Shown here piece after piece: positions 9,730-19,312 of a stretch of DNA of 64,000 nucleotides. Origin of the DNA: Candidatus Borrarchaeum yapensis (GTDB taxonomy: Archaea > Asgardarchaeota > Sifarchaeia > Borrarchaeales > Borrarchaeaceae); contig JAEOSF010000003.1 of NCBI GenBank assembly GCA_016840515.1, positions 1 through 64,000 on the forward strand, read 5' to 3'. Under the pieces are notes generated by a model. The model made no database searches. It was not told the DNA's origin and was given only the letters and a program-made list of their open reading frames with translations. Every line of letters begins with the position of its first letter. Within the stretch, counting starts at the first letter, position 1. The translations under genes were made by a program, and so were the position numbers.

Positions 9730-9865
9730 TTCCGAAATTTCCCCTAGCTTCTTAATCACCAAATGGCGAATTGAACACAAGAATACTGGTTTTAAAAACT
9801 ATTCTACTGGGAGTGCATTTTTTAGGTGCATAAATTAATTTTAAAATAAACGAATACAAAGTTAT

Positions 9866-11068
9866 TCAGTTCTTACTAAATAAAACTACTATTGCGCCAA
9901 TAAATGCTACTATCGCTGGAACTGTCCATGTTAAAGCCCAAGAGCCAGTCTTATCAAATACAAGGCCCATTATAAGAGGCAGAGCAAATGATCCTGTAGA
10001 GGATATAGCTCCAAGAAAGCCAAATGCACAACCTACCATAGCTGCATCAGTTGATTCAGCACAAGCTGCAGAAAGAGCAGCATTTGAAATCCAATTGAAC
10101 ACGCCTATGAGGCATATCCCTATCAATGCTATGAAAAATACAGTTGAGATCCCAATTAAATAAAAGGCGAAAGCGCATATTAGTGTTGCTACAAAAACTA
10201 ATGTTTTTCTTCCGAATTTAGGTTTTAGTTTGTCAGACATCCAGCCACCTGCGAAAAGAAAGGGAGTTCCAATAATTGCGGCTATTCCAGCGGTAGCTGC
10301 TGCTGTAACAATATCCATTTGGAGTGTCGCAACGAAGGTAATCGGCGCAAATGTTGCATACGCTGACATTATTCCAGCGATAGCGAACCCAGCTATACCG
10401 AGTTTCCATAATTCAACAGTTCTAAAAACTTTTAATATCATGCTAGAAGGAGATAGCGAGGTTTCAGATGTTTCATTTTCTTTTACTATGGCTAGAGGAT
10501 GTTCTCGATGAGCTAGAAGAAGAAGAAACATACAAATAAGGCAAATTATACCAAAACTTATGGCGGCTAAAAATAGATCCAAGGTTTCTAGAATGTAACC
10601 CATTGTGAAAATACCTATTATACTCCCGATACCATATCCCGAGGATAAGAAACCTATGGCAAAACCCAATTCAGTTGAAGGAAACCATTTCGTTATCCAT
10701 TGCTGCAATGGGGTACCACATAACGTAGCGCCAACACCTATCGCCAATCTCGCTACAATCAGCACCAAAAAAGCTTCGGCGAGAGCTATTAGAATTAACC
10801 CCAACGTCAACATAAGCAAGCCAAGTGCACCTAACCTTCTTCCACCATATCGATCGGCTAATGATCCAATAGGAATGGCAAAAGCAATACTTGGTATTGC
10901 AGAAACCGCCATTAGAGCTCCAGCTTGTACCCCAGTCAAACCAAATCGAGGAATCAGCTTTACTAACATCACTCCTAAGCTCAAGAAGGCTATGCCTAGT
11001 AACAACCAGCCAAACCATGAAAGGGCCAGGACAACCCAGCGAAATCTGGACTTTGTCATTTTATTCAT
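9866..11068 (-). CDS. MFS transporter (tandem paralogue 3)
   Basis: A 400-residue, 12-TM MFS protein, first of the three paralogues in transcription order. It has loop motif ADRYGGRRLGALG after TM2, and GGWMSDKLKPKFGRK in the C-terminal half. Two nearby ATGs (11068 and 11059, MTKSRFRW) are possible starts; no clear ribosome site distinguishes them. The upstream gap to 11161 should hold the promoter of the MFS cluster, divergent from the broken gene at 11161. Confidence 0.9.
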   Translation of the reverse strand: MNKMTKSRFRWVVLALSWFGWLLLGIAFLSLGVMLVKLIPRFGLTGVQAGALMAVSAIPSIAFAIPIGSLADRYGGRRLGALGLLMLTLGLILIALAEAFLVLIVARLAIGVGATLCGTPLQQWITKWFPSTELGFAIGFLSSGYGIGSIIGIFTMGYILETLDLFLAAISFGIICLICMFLLLLAHREHPLAIVKENETSETSLSPSSMILKVFRTVELWKLGIAGFAIAGIMSAYATFAPITFVATLQMDIVTAAATAGIAAIIGTPFLFAGGWMSDKLKPKFGRKTLVFVATLICAFAFYLIGISTVFFIALIGICLIGVFNWISNAALSAACAESTDAAMVGCAFGFLGAISSTGSFALPLIMGLVFDKTGSWALTWTVPAIVAFIGAIVVLFSKN

Positions 11069-11160
11069 CAGTCTGAAATTTGTTGCAGTTAAGAAGTCAT
11101 TTAACCTACTATATTCATAATAAATAAATCTTGTAAACGACCTGAAGGAGAGTTCTCAAA

Positions 11161-11463
11161 ATGTGTTACTACATCACTGCAATTTTGCCGAAAGGAACGA
11201 AAATAGGTGCACTTATACCTGTTTTTTACAATTATGAAATGACTTTCAGTCCTGTGAACAACGAGAACGTTTAATCTCAGTTACCATCCGGTGGATTGTA
11301 TTTCAGACCGACTCCAGAGTATTGCGACTGTGACACCGTGCTAGGTTCACTAGACATAAGTCACATGCACGAATCTTTAGTCGATTCCAAGAAAGCAAAG
11401 AGATTAAGGAGAAAGAAATGGAGCGAGGAAAAGATTAACAATTGGATCTCAGAAAAAATGTAA
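11161..11463 (+). pseudogene. Small cysteine-bearing hypothetical gene with in-frame TAA
   Basis: An ATG with a good upstream GAAGGAGAG site opens a frame starting MCYYITAILPKG. It reads 37 codons to a TAA at 11272-11274, then continues in the same frame for 63 more codons to TAA at 11461. The second part (SQLPSGGLYFRPTPEYCDCD, then a basic tail rich in KK and RR) looks like real coding sequence, so the intact protein was about 100 residues. A single base change such as AAA to TAA would explain it. Function unknown. A sequencing error or readthrough is not excluded. Confidence 0.65.
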
Positions 11464-11752
11464 TAAGAGAGCAAAAAAACAAAAGAATGATAAATATTGG
11501 CCTGATTTCCGAGTTTAAAAAGCATCCCGATGGGTTAACTTCTTACGTAACGTCTTGACACAGGATTAACCTCTCTTTTAGGAATTCTGATACATTGCTA
11601 CAATGGTGGATTAGACTTTGATCAAATAAAAATCAAGAAGGCGCAAAGTGTTAAAGTAGAATCTATCATTGTAGAATTATAGATGATTTTGAAAGAAGAC
11701 AAGTAAAAAAAATGTTGTAATCTGATGAACTAGGAGATTCAATTCTTGGATT

Positions 11753-12262
11753 TTAATATTTTGAATCGCTTTCAGCAGGTGGACTCTCCACTTTGTACTT
11801 GCTGAAAATTTCCATCAGCACGCTGTGGAAACTTTCTTCTCGTTCTTTCCATTGATCTTTCGGTTCTTTTTTGTTTTTCATTAACTTGAGCTTCAGCTTT
11901 TTTGTTTTCAGCTCACCTTTTGTAGAACTAAATGCACCTGTATCAAGCTTAATGTCACCTGTCTTCATTCGTTCATATGCCAGCACTTCCACTTCGCCTT
12001 TTTTCTTAGAAAGAATATCGGCTACATCATATCATCTTACCCATTTCTTTTTCCCTACATCAAGAAGTGTACTCCCAACACCGATCTTTACCTTCCATGC
12101 AAAGCCGTTATCGCCTAATACTAAAAACCCTTTCTTCCCATCAAATATACATTTTGAGGTAATAATCGGGTTGCCTATTGGATTGTTAGCCATCAGATCT
12201 TCGAATTGTTTTTCCCTATCGGATGAAACTTCCCATCCCGTCTTAATCGTCATTATATTCAC
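11753..12262 (-). pseudogene. PH-like-domain hypothetical gene with in-frame TGA
   Basis: Two ORFs (12262 down to 12032, and the stretch down to 11753) lie in exactly the same frame, separated only by a TGA at 12032-12034. Read through, the product is about 169 residues. The N-terminal part has a beta-rich pattern (GNPIITSKCIFDGKKGFLVLGDNGFAWK) suggestive of a bacterial PH-like fold, then KKKWVR-stop-YDVADILSKKKGE, then a lysine-rich helical C-terminus. TGG (Trp) to TGA would be a one-base change. It is probably a recent pseudogene; an error or recoding are alternatives. Confidence 0.65.
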
Positions 12263-12359
12263 CCTTTTTTATAAAATAGGTTCAGGTCAATTATAGAGTG
12301 TTTTAAAAGTAAAACATTTTTTATTTCCAAATTAAATTCACAATTAGTTATCTAAGTAT

Positions 12360-12527
12360 TCACCCCCTAACGAGTTCATAAATTCCAAAAAGGGCGAGAA
12401 AAGCACCACCTCCAATTAACCGAGCATCAGAATAACCAAAATACGACAAAAAACTGATACCGAAAAATATAAAGATGGCGCCTACCGCTAAACAAATAAC
12501 TCCTAATATCTTCGCAGCGGTTCCTAT
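12360..12527 (-). CDS. Small two-TM membrane protein, apparent ATA start
   Basis: An open frame encodes about 55 residues with two hydrophobic helices (AKILGVICLAVGAIFIFFG and LIGGGAFLALFGIYELV). It has no ATG, GTG or TTG near its beginning. A strong GGGAGGGG ribosome site lies 8 bases before an ATA at 12527 and 5 bases before an ATT at 12530, so initiation at one of these is the simplest reading. Function unknown. It shares its strand with the broken gene at 11753-12262. Confidence 0.55.
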   Translation of the reverse strand: MGTAAKILGVICLAVGAIFIFFGISFLSYFGYSDARLIGGGAFLALFGIYELVRG

Positions 12528-12747
12528 AATCCGCCCCTCCCTCTGTTTTTCAATTATTAAATTAGAAAATGATGGACAGACATTGTTGTTTCTAATATTT
12601 ATATATTCTGATATTTTAAAAAAATAATATTTTGAAATTAATAAAAGTCAAACGAAGAGCGTACATCAGTAAAAACCTTAAACCTAAAGTTTAAATATTA
12701 TCTTTTCAAGTGCACACAAAAAAGTTGAATTATTGGACTGTGGTAAT

Positions 12748-13299
12748 ATGGTCAGTCTGGAAAAATTGGAAAATTGGCCTTCGCCAAAAAATACCCGAAT
12801 AATGCTGATTACGGGCATCATTCTTGTAATTATAATTCTGCCGATCATGTCCTATTTCTTCACGATATCAAAGTTTCCAGTGAGTTTTGTTGAAAGCCAA
12901 TTGTCTTTTAGTGGTGAAGTATTAAAGCAACATTATGCTGTGATGCTAGCCGGTAACGGTTTAGCTGCATATAGGACTGCGCAAATTCTCGATTATGTGT
13001 ATATGCTTTCCTATGGTACGATTTATTTCTGCCTAGCGCTTATGATTGCACGAAGATTCGATACCACCTCGCGATGGAGACAGTCTGGGCATTATATTGC
13101 TATTGCAGGGATTTTAGCAGCATGCTTTGATGCTATTGAAAATGTGTTTATTTTGGCTACGCTTACAGATCCATTAGATTTTCCAAACAGTTGGGCTATT
13201 GCACATTCGTGTTTTGCTCTTGCTAAATTCATTGATATGTTCATAGTCATTGGGTGGCTGATTGTTGCTTTTGTGCAATGTACTAGATGTAGCGCCTAG
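12748..13299 (+). CDS. Four-TM hypothetical membrane protein
   Basis: About 183 residues with four hydrophobic segments (near residues 22-43, 80-100, 115-135 and 160-180) and a conserved-looking AACFDAIENVF motif in TM3. Start at ATG 12748 is preferred over TTG 12733. An archaeal TATA-like TTTAAATATTA near 12690 gives a plausible promoter. It is not recognised beyond a general membrane protein; the DAIEN motif in a membrane helix is unusual for a structural protein and may mark a family site. Confidence 0.75.
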   Translation: MVSLEKLENWPSPKNTRIMLITGIILVIIILPIMSYFFTISKFPVSFVESQLSFSGEVLKQHYAVMLAGNGLAAYRTAQILDYVYMLSYGTIYFCLALMIARRFDTTSRWRQSGHYIAIAGILAACFDAIENVFILATLTDPLDFPNSWAIAHSCFALAKFIDMFIVIGWLIVAFVQCTRCSA

Positions 13300-13396
13300 A
13301 TCTAGTATTTCTGTGATTTATTTTTGCATGAAGCATAATTTTAAAGAAAAGTGAATAAATTTCTAAGAAATTAATGAAAATTTCGTCATAATAAAT

Positions 13397-14317
13397 TTGA
13401 AAACTGTGAGAGAGAAAGCAATGCAGAAATTATTCAAAACTAGAGACTCTAAGTATGCTGAAATAATAAAGAACACATTCAAAGGATTCAGCAATGGAGT
13501 GGGGCGTAGAAGTCAAGGTGAAGTTAGCCTTGTTGAGTTCATAACAGGTTTTACGTATGTCATAGGATTCTCGATTTTAGCAATTGTAGCAATGGTCAAG
13601 ACAAAGTTCAACAACCGCTTACGAATTGTGTTGTTAAGTGTGACGATTCTGGTGTTTTTTATTCTTCAGGGTGGCCATTTAATCCCATTAATACCGAAAT
13701 TATTTGGAGCAGAGGGTATAAGGGCTGCTGCGAGAGAGGTGGGAGCAGGTCATGTAGCAAGATATTCTTTAACCCTGACAGTGGTAGCACTCGTCTTAAC
13801 ACTTGGTCTCACTTTTGTTGTAGGACGTGCAATATGTGGATACGGATGTCCAGTAGGAGCCCTTCAAGAACTTCTCTATGACGTCCCTACAGGAAAAAAA
13901 GGAAAGAATAAACTGATCATACCAACAAAAATCACCTTCTGGCTAAGACTAGGAGTATTAGGCTTGATCATTGGCTTAATTCTCGCCTTTAATATTGATC
14001 TAATCAACATTGTAGCACCATATCAGCTTTGGAGATTGGAAATTGTAATCCCTGGCGCTTTCATCATAAATGCATTCTTCATAGCCTCAATATTTGTATA
14101 CAGACCCTTCTGCAGGCTTTTTTGCCCATATGGTGCAGTTGCTGCACCTGTAGCGAAATTCTCCAGATTTAAATTGGAGAAAGGAGATTTATGTACGGAA
14201 TGTAGACTTTGCGATATGAAATGTCCGACAGGAGAAATAAGTGAAAGTTATGGCGAATGCTATCTCTGTGGAAGATGCCTTCGTATATGCAATGTGGACG
14301 CCTTAGGCTTCTGTTAA
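13397..14317 (+). CDS. NapH/NosR-type membrane 4Fe-4S protein
   Basis: A 306-residue membrane protein with about 5 membrane helices. It has two CxxxCP motifs between helices (CGYGCPVGA at 147 and CRLFCPYGA at 239) and a C-terminal cytoplasmic ferredoxin domain with two cysteine clusters (C266, C269, C272, C276; C288, C291, C294, C298) for two [4Fe-4S] clusters. This is the architecture of NapH/NosR/RdxA-like electron-transfer proteins that pass electrons from quinol or ferredoxin to a periplasmic acceptor. No reductase is adjacent, so its partner is unknown. Starts at TTG 13397, GTG 13406 or ATG 13421 are possible. Confidence 0.85.
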   Translation: MKTVREKAMQKLFKTRDSKYAEIIKNTFKGFSNGVGRRSQGEVSLVEFITGFTYVIGFSILAIVAMVKTKFNNRLRIVLLSVTILVFFILQGGHLIPLIPKLFGAEGIRAAAREVGAGHVARYSLTLTVVALVLTLGLTFVVGRAICGYGCPVGALQELLYDVPTGKKGKNKLIIPTKITFWLRLGVLGLIIGLILAFNIDLINIVAPYQLWRLEIVIPGAFIINAFFIASIFVYRPFCRLFCPYGAVAAPVAKFSRFKLEKGDLCTECRLCDMKCPTGEISESYGECYLCGRCLRICNVDALGFC

Positions 14318-14436
14318 ACTTGCCTAAATAGCCTATTTTTAATGATACTATTTGGGAAATACAAATATAAAATTCTAAATCCTATGATATACACTTCAAT
14401 TTACAATATATTATTAGATTAAAGGAGGAAAGTTCT

Positions 14437-15027
14437 ATTCCAACCTACATTCTCTTAATGAATTATACGGAGCAAGGGATCAACACAATTAAAGAATCCC
14501 CTAAACAAATCAAAGAAGGCATTAAAATTTTAGAAGCTATGGGAGGACAAATGATAGGCGTTTACTCGGTTATGGGAGACTATGATCTCGTAGCAATTTG
14601 GGAAGCCCCAAGTGATGATCTCGCTGCGACATTCGTTTTGACTATGGGTCCTCTCTTAAACGTAAGAACAACTACATTGAAGGCATTTGTGATAAAAAGT
14701 AGTGAATTTGAGGATAATACTTTGTCTACCTATATTATTTTATTGAAATATACCGATGAGGGGATAAAAAGAGTCATAGGGTCGCCAATAGGGTCGCCAA
14801 AACGAATCCAAGAAGGTATTGAAGCCATGGAAGCCAAGGGGGGCAAACTCATTGGTTTCTACTCAGTCATGGGTAGTTATGATTTCGTGGCAATCGGCAA
14901 AGCGCCCGATGATGATAGCACATCTCATTTTATTTTGAAATTAGGCTCCCTTGGGAATGTTAGAACAGTCACATTCAGAGCGTTCACCATGAAAGAATTT
15001 GCTGAGATAGTTAAAAAAATGGCTTAA
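14437..15027 (+). CDS. Tandem GYD-domain protein with ATT start
   Basis: Two GYD (PF08734-like) repeats of about 98 residues each: the first ends VRTTTLKAF, the second begins STYIILLKYTDEGI and ends VRTVTFRAF. These domains have a ferredoxin-like fold related to Lrp-type ligand-binding modules; their role is not established. The perfect AAAGGAGG at 14421-14428 lies 8 bases before ATT 14437, which begins IPTYILLMNYTEQGI. The paralogue at 19313-19891 has ATG at the same position (MPTYIILMNYTEQGI). The first ATG (14458) is 29 bases from the site and would remove the first beta strand. ATT initiation is therefore likely. Confidence 0.85.
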   Translation: MPTYILLMNYTEQGINTIKESPKQIKEGIKILEAMGGQMIGVYSVMGDYDLVAIWEAPSDDLAATFVLTMGPLLNVRTTTLKAFVIKSSEFEDNTLSTYIILLKYTDEGIKRVIGSPIGSPKRIQEGIEAMEAKGGKLIGFYSVMGSYDFVAIGKAPDDDSTSHFILKLGSLGNVRTVTFRAFTMKEFAEIVKKMA

Positions 15028-15255
15028 ACTTATTGGAAAAAAAGGAAACACCTTCTAACTTAATGGTGATTCTTTTTTCCGTACTTTTAAGCTCTACTTT
15101 TTTAAACTGAATAAATGTGAATAGAAATTTTCAAATTTTGGCGCACACAGCCTTAGGATCAACCATCACAAAGTTTACAGTCTCTTATGATCATTTAATA
15201 CTCTATATATAATAAATAGAAAAAAGAGGGGAAGGATACCGAGAGGGCGTTGAAT

Positions 15256-18222
15256 TTATCCTGTATATCTCAATGATTCGGCTGGAGGTATCCTACCAGC
15301 GTTCCAAGCGGGAAATATCGCACCTAAGACTGCTATAACGATAGCAACAACTATAGTTTGACCAATAGCTTCCCATGGCATGACAAACCCCATAGTTCCG
15401 AATCCAACACTACCCATCGATTGAACGAATGTGTATCCTAATATATATCCATCTAAAATGCCCAGAAAGAGACCTATAAGAGCAAGGAATAATGACTCAA
15501 AAAGTATGAGATGCATCACTTTTGCCTTTTTTATGCCTATTGTACGGAGTAAGCCAATTTCCCGACGTCGTTCGCTTACAATTTTTACCATCGTAGTTAC
15601 TAAAACCAACAAACCAACGATAATGCTAGAATATGTGATGATATTAAAGAAGGTTCCGATTTGTTGTACTTGTTCCCGAACGTCTTCTTTGACACCTTCT
15701 TTGAACGAGAAGCGTAGTTTATATTCATAGCCCCATCGTTCGTCAATCTGGTCTGCCACAACTTGCGGATCTACCTCTGTACCATTTGGATAATACTTAT
15801 CAAGTTTTATTGAGAAAAAGTATGCTGTTTCCTCAAACCCGAAGTCGAAGAGTTTGTTGATGTCAATTAAACAGAAGTACCCTGGTTGCGGATAACCGAT
15901 GATATCATTGTGCATGATTCCAATGACTTTAAACTCTGTGTAATTCCCATGAGCCCAGATACCAACTGGTGTTTTCTGGCCCACTTTTATTTGGAGTTCT
16001 TCAGCTAGCCTATCGCTGATAATGCAGCTATTTTCATGAGTACTCTTGAGGCGCTTGAAGAGTTTGTATGTATCAGTATTATTTGGTTCCAGAATTTTAT
16101 GTTGCATAGTGTTTTCATTCACGGCGAAATACTCAGTACTGTTGATACCTATTAAAAGTGAATCAAAATCTTCATCCCAAAGCTCGAAACGAGCTCCTGC
16201 GTATATTTGGATAGTGCAAGCGGGTCGCATCCCTTCATCACTTGTGTTCATCCAATGTATTCCTTCTATGTTACGCGTAATGTTTCCGCTTAGACCAAGA
16301 GGAGCTCCAACAGATGTGGAGATCCACATGTCTTCCTCAAGATTATCGTCAACCCACTGTAGAATTCCTGTTTCCATGGCAGTCATAATTGATGCGATCG
16401 AAATCACAAGCGCTAGACAGATCGTGAAAATGCCAAAGGTTAACGTGCTCCTAGTGGGCTTTCGAGCTATATTTTTACTTGCAAGCGAACCCACATACTT
16501 GAGACCTGGGATGTGTTTGGTGATGAAATTAAAGAATCCGCCTATTCCTCTTAAAATGCCCGCAGTAAAGATAATTGATCCTAGCATTAAGATATAACTC
16601 GAAAAAAATGATTCTACAAAGAGCACATCAATAAGGCCGATTCCTATGAATATAATTCCAGCTGAAATCGTCAGATATTTACGTTTTAAGCCGCCCATGA
16701 TAAGGGTTAGACCAGTAGCTGTCATTAGCAGGAATATACCAGTAAGAAAGGTATTCTCAAATCCCAGAACAAACGATAAAGCGAATATAAGGCTCATCCC
16801 AACAACGAATAGTATGCTCCCTCCTGCGATCCACCGAAGTCGATGTTTTAACGTAAGTTTTTCAGTTTGCCGGGCTTCTGGCCTCAGTGCGCCGATAATA
16901 GGCATCGCAGAGACAGCTAAGAGCGGATATAATCCACCTAGGAATGTGAAGATGACGCCAACAAAAAAGCCATCCCGGAGATCACCTAGGTCAACAGGAA
17001 GGGTTGCGACTTCTTCGGCAGCGATTTCGATAGGCACATTTATAAGCTGCTTAAAATACCAAAGTAACCCCTGGGATATCCAGACGCCAAGGAATACACC
17101 AATAGCACTTCCTGTAATGCCTAATATCAACACTTCGTACAGAAATAATCGAAAGATATGTCGCTTTTTGAATCCAATACTCCTTAGCACCCCTATTTCA
17201 TATTGTCTTTCGCTAATTGTCATATTAATGGCATTAAAGATCAAAAATATCATTGCTAGTAAAGTTGTGGCTCCAGCAAAAAGAAGACCTGCGTTCATAC
17301 CTGCCAAAGATGCCTCATTTGATTCTAAAATGCTTTGTTTCGGTGCAAACACCGTAAGCTTGTCGTCTTCTACCACTTCCTGAATCCTTTGTTGCACATC
17401 TTGCCATTCACTTCCGTACGCTGGATCCATTTCTATAACAATAGTGTCAACTTTGCCTTTACACTTAGGAAAGAATTTTTGGGCGCTATCTAATGTAATA
17501 AAGACACACGACCCATAGCCAATCTGTCGAACTTTGCCAGTCACTTCCGCAAAAGAGGCTATCTTCCAACGCTCCTTTTTTATTGTATTTCCACCTCGAT
17601 ACTTGATCATCATGCTATCTCCAACGGTGGCATTAACGATTTCAAACTCCTCATCATCGACTTCTTCCTGCCAAGTAATGCCATCCATCAGCGACTCACT
17701 CACTATGGCGACCTTTCCAGTAAGGACTTCACTGGTATTGATGGGTTCGCTGGTGTTGTAATCAAATAACTCTCCAAACTCGTTGTCGTACTGTGGATCA
17801 ATGCCAACAATAACTGCCGTGGTAGTGTTTCCATCAGCTTTGATATAGATAACACTATATCGCTGTATCCGAGGGGCTGCTGCTTTCACTCCCTCTACCT
17901 GTAAGACTTCCTCTAGAATGCCTTCATCAAAAGGTTCACCATCAACTCGACTAATTTCGAAGTCTACTTTGCCTCCCAGAATTTCAACCATATTGTAAAA
18001 AACCTGATACGTGTTGTCACTGGCTATATTAAATGCTACGTATAAACTAACAGAGGCCATCACTCCTACAACGGTGAGAAAGTTGCGAGTCTTTCTTCGT
18101 CCTAGGTTGCGAAGTGCCATCTTGATTATGCGCTTGTCCCTCCAAAGAAGAACAGCTATGATAACAATAATCACAGGAATGATTACAACAACCAAATTGG
18201 CTCCTAAGATTCCTAGTTGCAT
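15256..18222 (-). CDS. MacB/FtsX-type ABC transporter permease, duplicated FtsX halves
   Basis: A 988-residue membrane protein. It has an N-terminal TM, a large extracytoplasmic domain (about 60-310), an FtsX module with YEIGVLRSIGFKKRHIF (about 350), a middle set of TMs, a second extracytoplasmic domain (about 640-840), and a C-terminal FtsX module with RREIGLLRTIGIKKAKV. The two FtsX modules show an internal duplication as in LolC/E-like permeases. It starts at ATG behind GAGGGA. The ATPase 18268-19032 is immediately upstream in the same operon. Very similar to the permease at 1-1613, so the window holds two copies of this transporter. Confidence 0.93.
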   Translation of the reverse strand: MQLGILGANLVVVIIPVIIVIIAVLLWRDKRIIKMALRNLGRRKTRNFLTVVGVMASVSLYVAFNIASDNTYQVFYNMVEILGGKVDFEISRVDGEPFDEGILEEVLQVEGVKAAAPRIQRYSVIYIKADGNTTTAVIVGIDPQYDNEFGELFDYNTSEPINTSEVLTGKVAIVSESLMDGITWQEEVDDEEFEIVNATVGDSMMIKYRGGNTIKKERWKIASFAEVTGKVRQIGYGSCVFITLDSAQKFFPKCKGKVDTIVIEMDPAYGSEWQDVQQRIQEVVEDDKLTVFAPKQSILESNEASLAGMNAGLLFAGATTLLAMIFLIFNAINMTISERQYEIGVLRSIGFKKRHIFRLFLYEVLILGITGSAIGVFLGVWISQGLLWYFKQLINVPIEIAAEEVATLPVDLGDLRDGFFVGVIFTFLGGLYPLLAVSAMPIIGALRPEARQTEKLTLKHRLRWIAGGSILFVVGMSLIFALSFVLGFENTFLTGIFLLMTATGLTLIMGGLKRKYLTISAGIIFIGIGLIDVLFVESFFSSYILMLGSIIFTAGILRGIGGFFNFITKHIPGLKYVGSLASKNIARKPTRSTLTFGIFTICLALVISIASIMTAMETGILQWVDDNLEEDMWISTSVGAPLGLSGNITRNIEGIHWMNTSDEGMRPACTIQIYAGARFELWDEDFDSLLIGINSTEYFAVNENTMQHKILEPNNTDTYKLFKRLKSTHENSCIISDRLAEELQIKVGQKTPVGIWAHGNYTEFKVIGIMHNDIIGYPQPGYFCLIDINKLFDFGFEETAYFFSIKLDKYYPNGTEVDPQVVADQIDERWGYEYKLRFSFKEGVKEDVREQVQQIGTFFNIITYSSIIVGLLVLVTTMVKIVSERRREIGLLRTIGIKKAKVMHLILFESLFLALIGLFLGILDGYILGYTFVQSMGSVGFGTMGFVMPWEAIGQTIVVAIVIAVLGAIFPAWNAGRIPPAESLRYTG

Positions 18223-18267
18223 AATAATTCCCTCGCCGGGTTGATCTATTTAAGATTATATCTTTGA

Positions 18268-19032
18268 TCACTTAATTCCAGTAAGTCCTTCAAATGCCTG
18301 TCGTTCTTCATCAGTAATTTCAAGTAATTTACGTGCTGTTGCCCTATCTGTGGCTATTTGTCCATCAACTATCCGAACAAGCCTGTCGCAGTGCTCTGCA
18401 ACTGCTGGATCATGTGTGATGACAATTAGGGTGGTCCCCAAATTTCTATTCAAGTCATGCATCAAATCCAAAATTTCATCGCCTGTTTTGGTGTCAACGT
18501 CACCTGTAGGCTCATCTGCCAGAACGATTGCGGGATCATTTGCAATCGCACGTGCTATAGAAACACGTTGGCGCTGCCCACCACTGAGTTCGTCAGGTCT
18601 ATGATGAAGACGATCCCCAAGTCCAACTAATCCTAAAAGTTCTGTAGCGCGTTTTCTGCTTTCTTTATCAGAAACACCCGTTATCATTAAGGGTAATTCC
18701 ACGTTTTCTAAAGCAGTCAGTACAGGAACAAGGTTATAAAATTGAAAAACAAATCCAATTTCCCGAGCCCTAAGATCAGTTAAGGAGGCATCCGACATTT
18801 TTGAAATGTCCTGCCCATTAATGTACACTTTTCCTGAGGTGGGGTTATCTAGACCACCAATCATATTAAGTAAAGTTGATTTCCCACTTCCTGATGGTCC
18901 CATGATGACTACAAATTCGCCCTTTTTCACTTGGAAATTGATGCCCCGTAGAGCAGGGACTATTATATCACCTAAATGGAACTCCTTATTCAGATCAACT
19001 GTTTCTACTACAAAATCCCCCTTCTCCATCAA
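18268..19032 (-). CDS. ABC transporter ATPase, LolD/MacB type
   Basis: 254 residues with Walker A GPSGSGKST (about 45), LSGGQRQR, Walker B IVLADEPTGDVD and the switch histidine in VITHDP. The sequence is nearly superimposable on the ATPase at 1640-2416, including a KEFHLGDIIVPALRGI segment. TTG 19032 behind AAGGGGAT is the probable start; ATG 19029 follows directly. It forms an operon with the 988-residue permease, 45 bases downstream. Confidence 0.93.
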   Translation of the reverse strand: MMEKGDFVVETVDLNKEFHLGDIIVPALRGINFQVKKGEFVVIMGPSGSGKSTLLNMIGGLDNPTSGKVYINGQDISKMSDASLTDLRAREIGFVFQFYNLVPVLTALENVELPLMITGVSDKESRKRATELLGLVGLGDRLHHRPDELSGGQRQRVSIARAIANDPAIVLADEPTGDVDTKTGDEILDLMHDLNRNLGTTLIVITHDPAVAEHCDRLVRIVDGQIATDRATARKLLEITDEERQAFEGLTGIK

Positions 19033-19312
19033 CTTATCCCCTTTTTTTGATTTCAGCTACAGATTTATCACTTTATATAACCTTTGTTTTATAATTTATT
19101 ATCCCTAAGATCGGGATGTTTCTCTCAATCGAATGCAATTCTTGACCACGTCATATTTAACATGCGTTTTATAAGTTTATGTTTAAGAAAAAATATACAA
19201 TTTCCTAAACCGATAAGTGCGGATTTAACTTCACAAGCATATAACAGCTATACTAAAAAAAGAAAAAAAATCAATTTCAAGGGAAAGGCATCCATTGCCA
19301 TCACCGGTAAGG

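Noticed and set aside
11484..11555. Frame MINIGLISEFKKHPDGL between two broken genes
   Set aside because: Only 23 codons; perhaps a gene remnant, but nothing else supports it.
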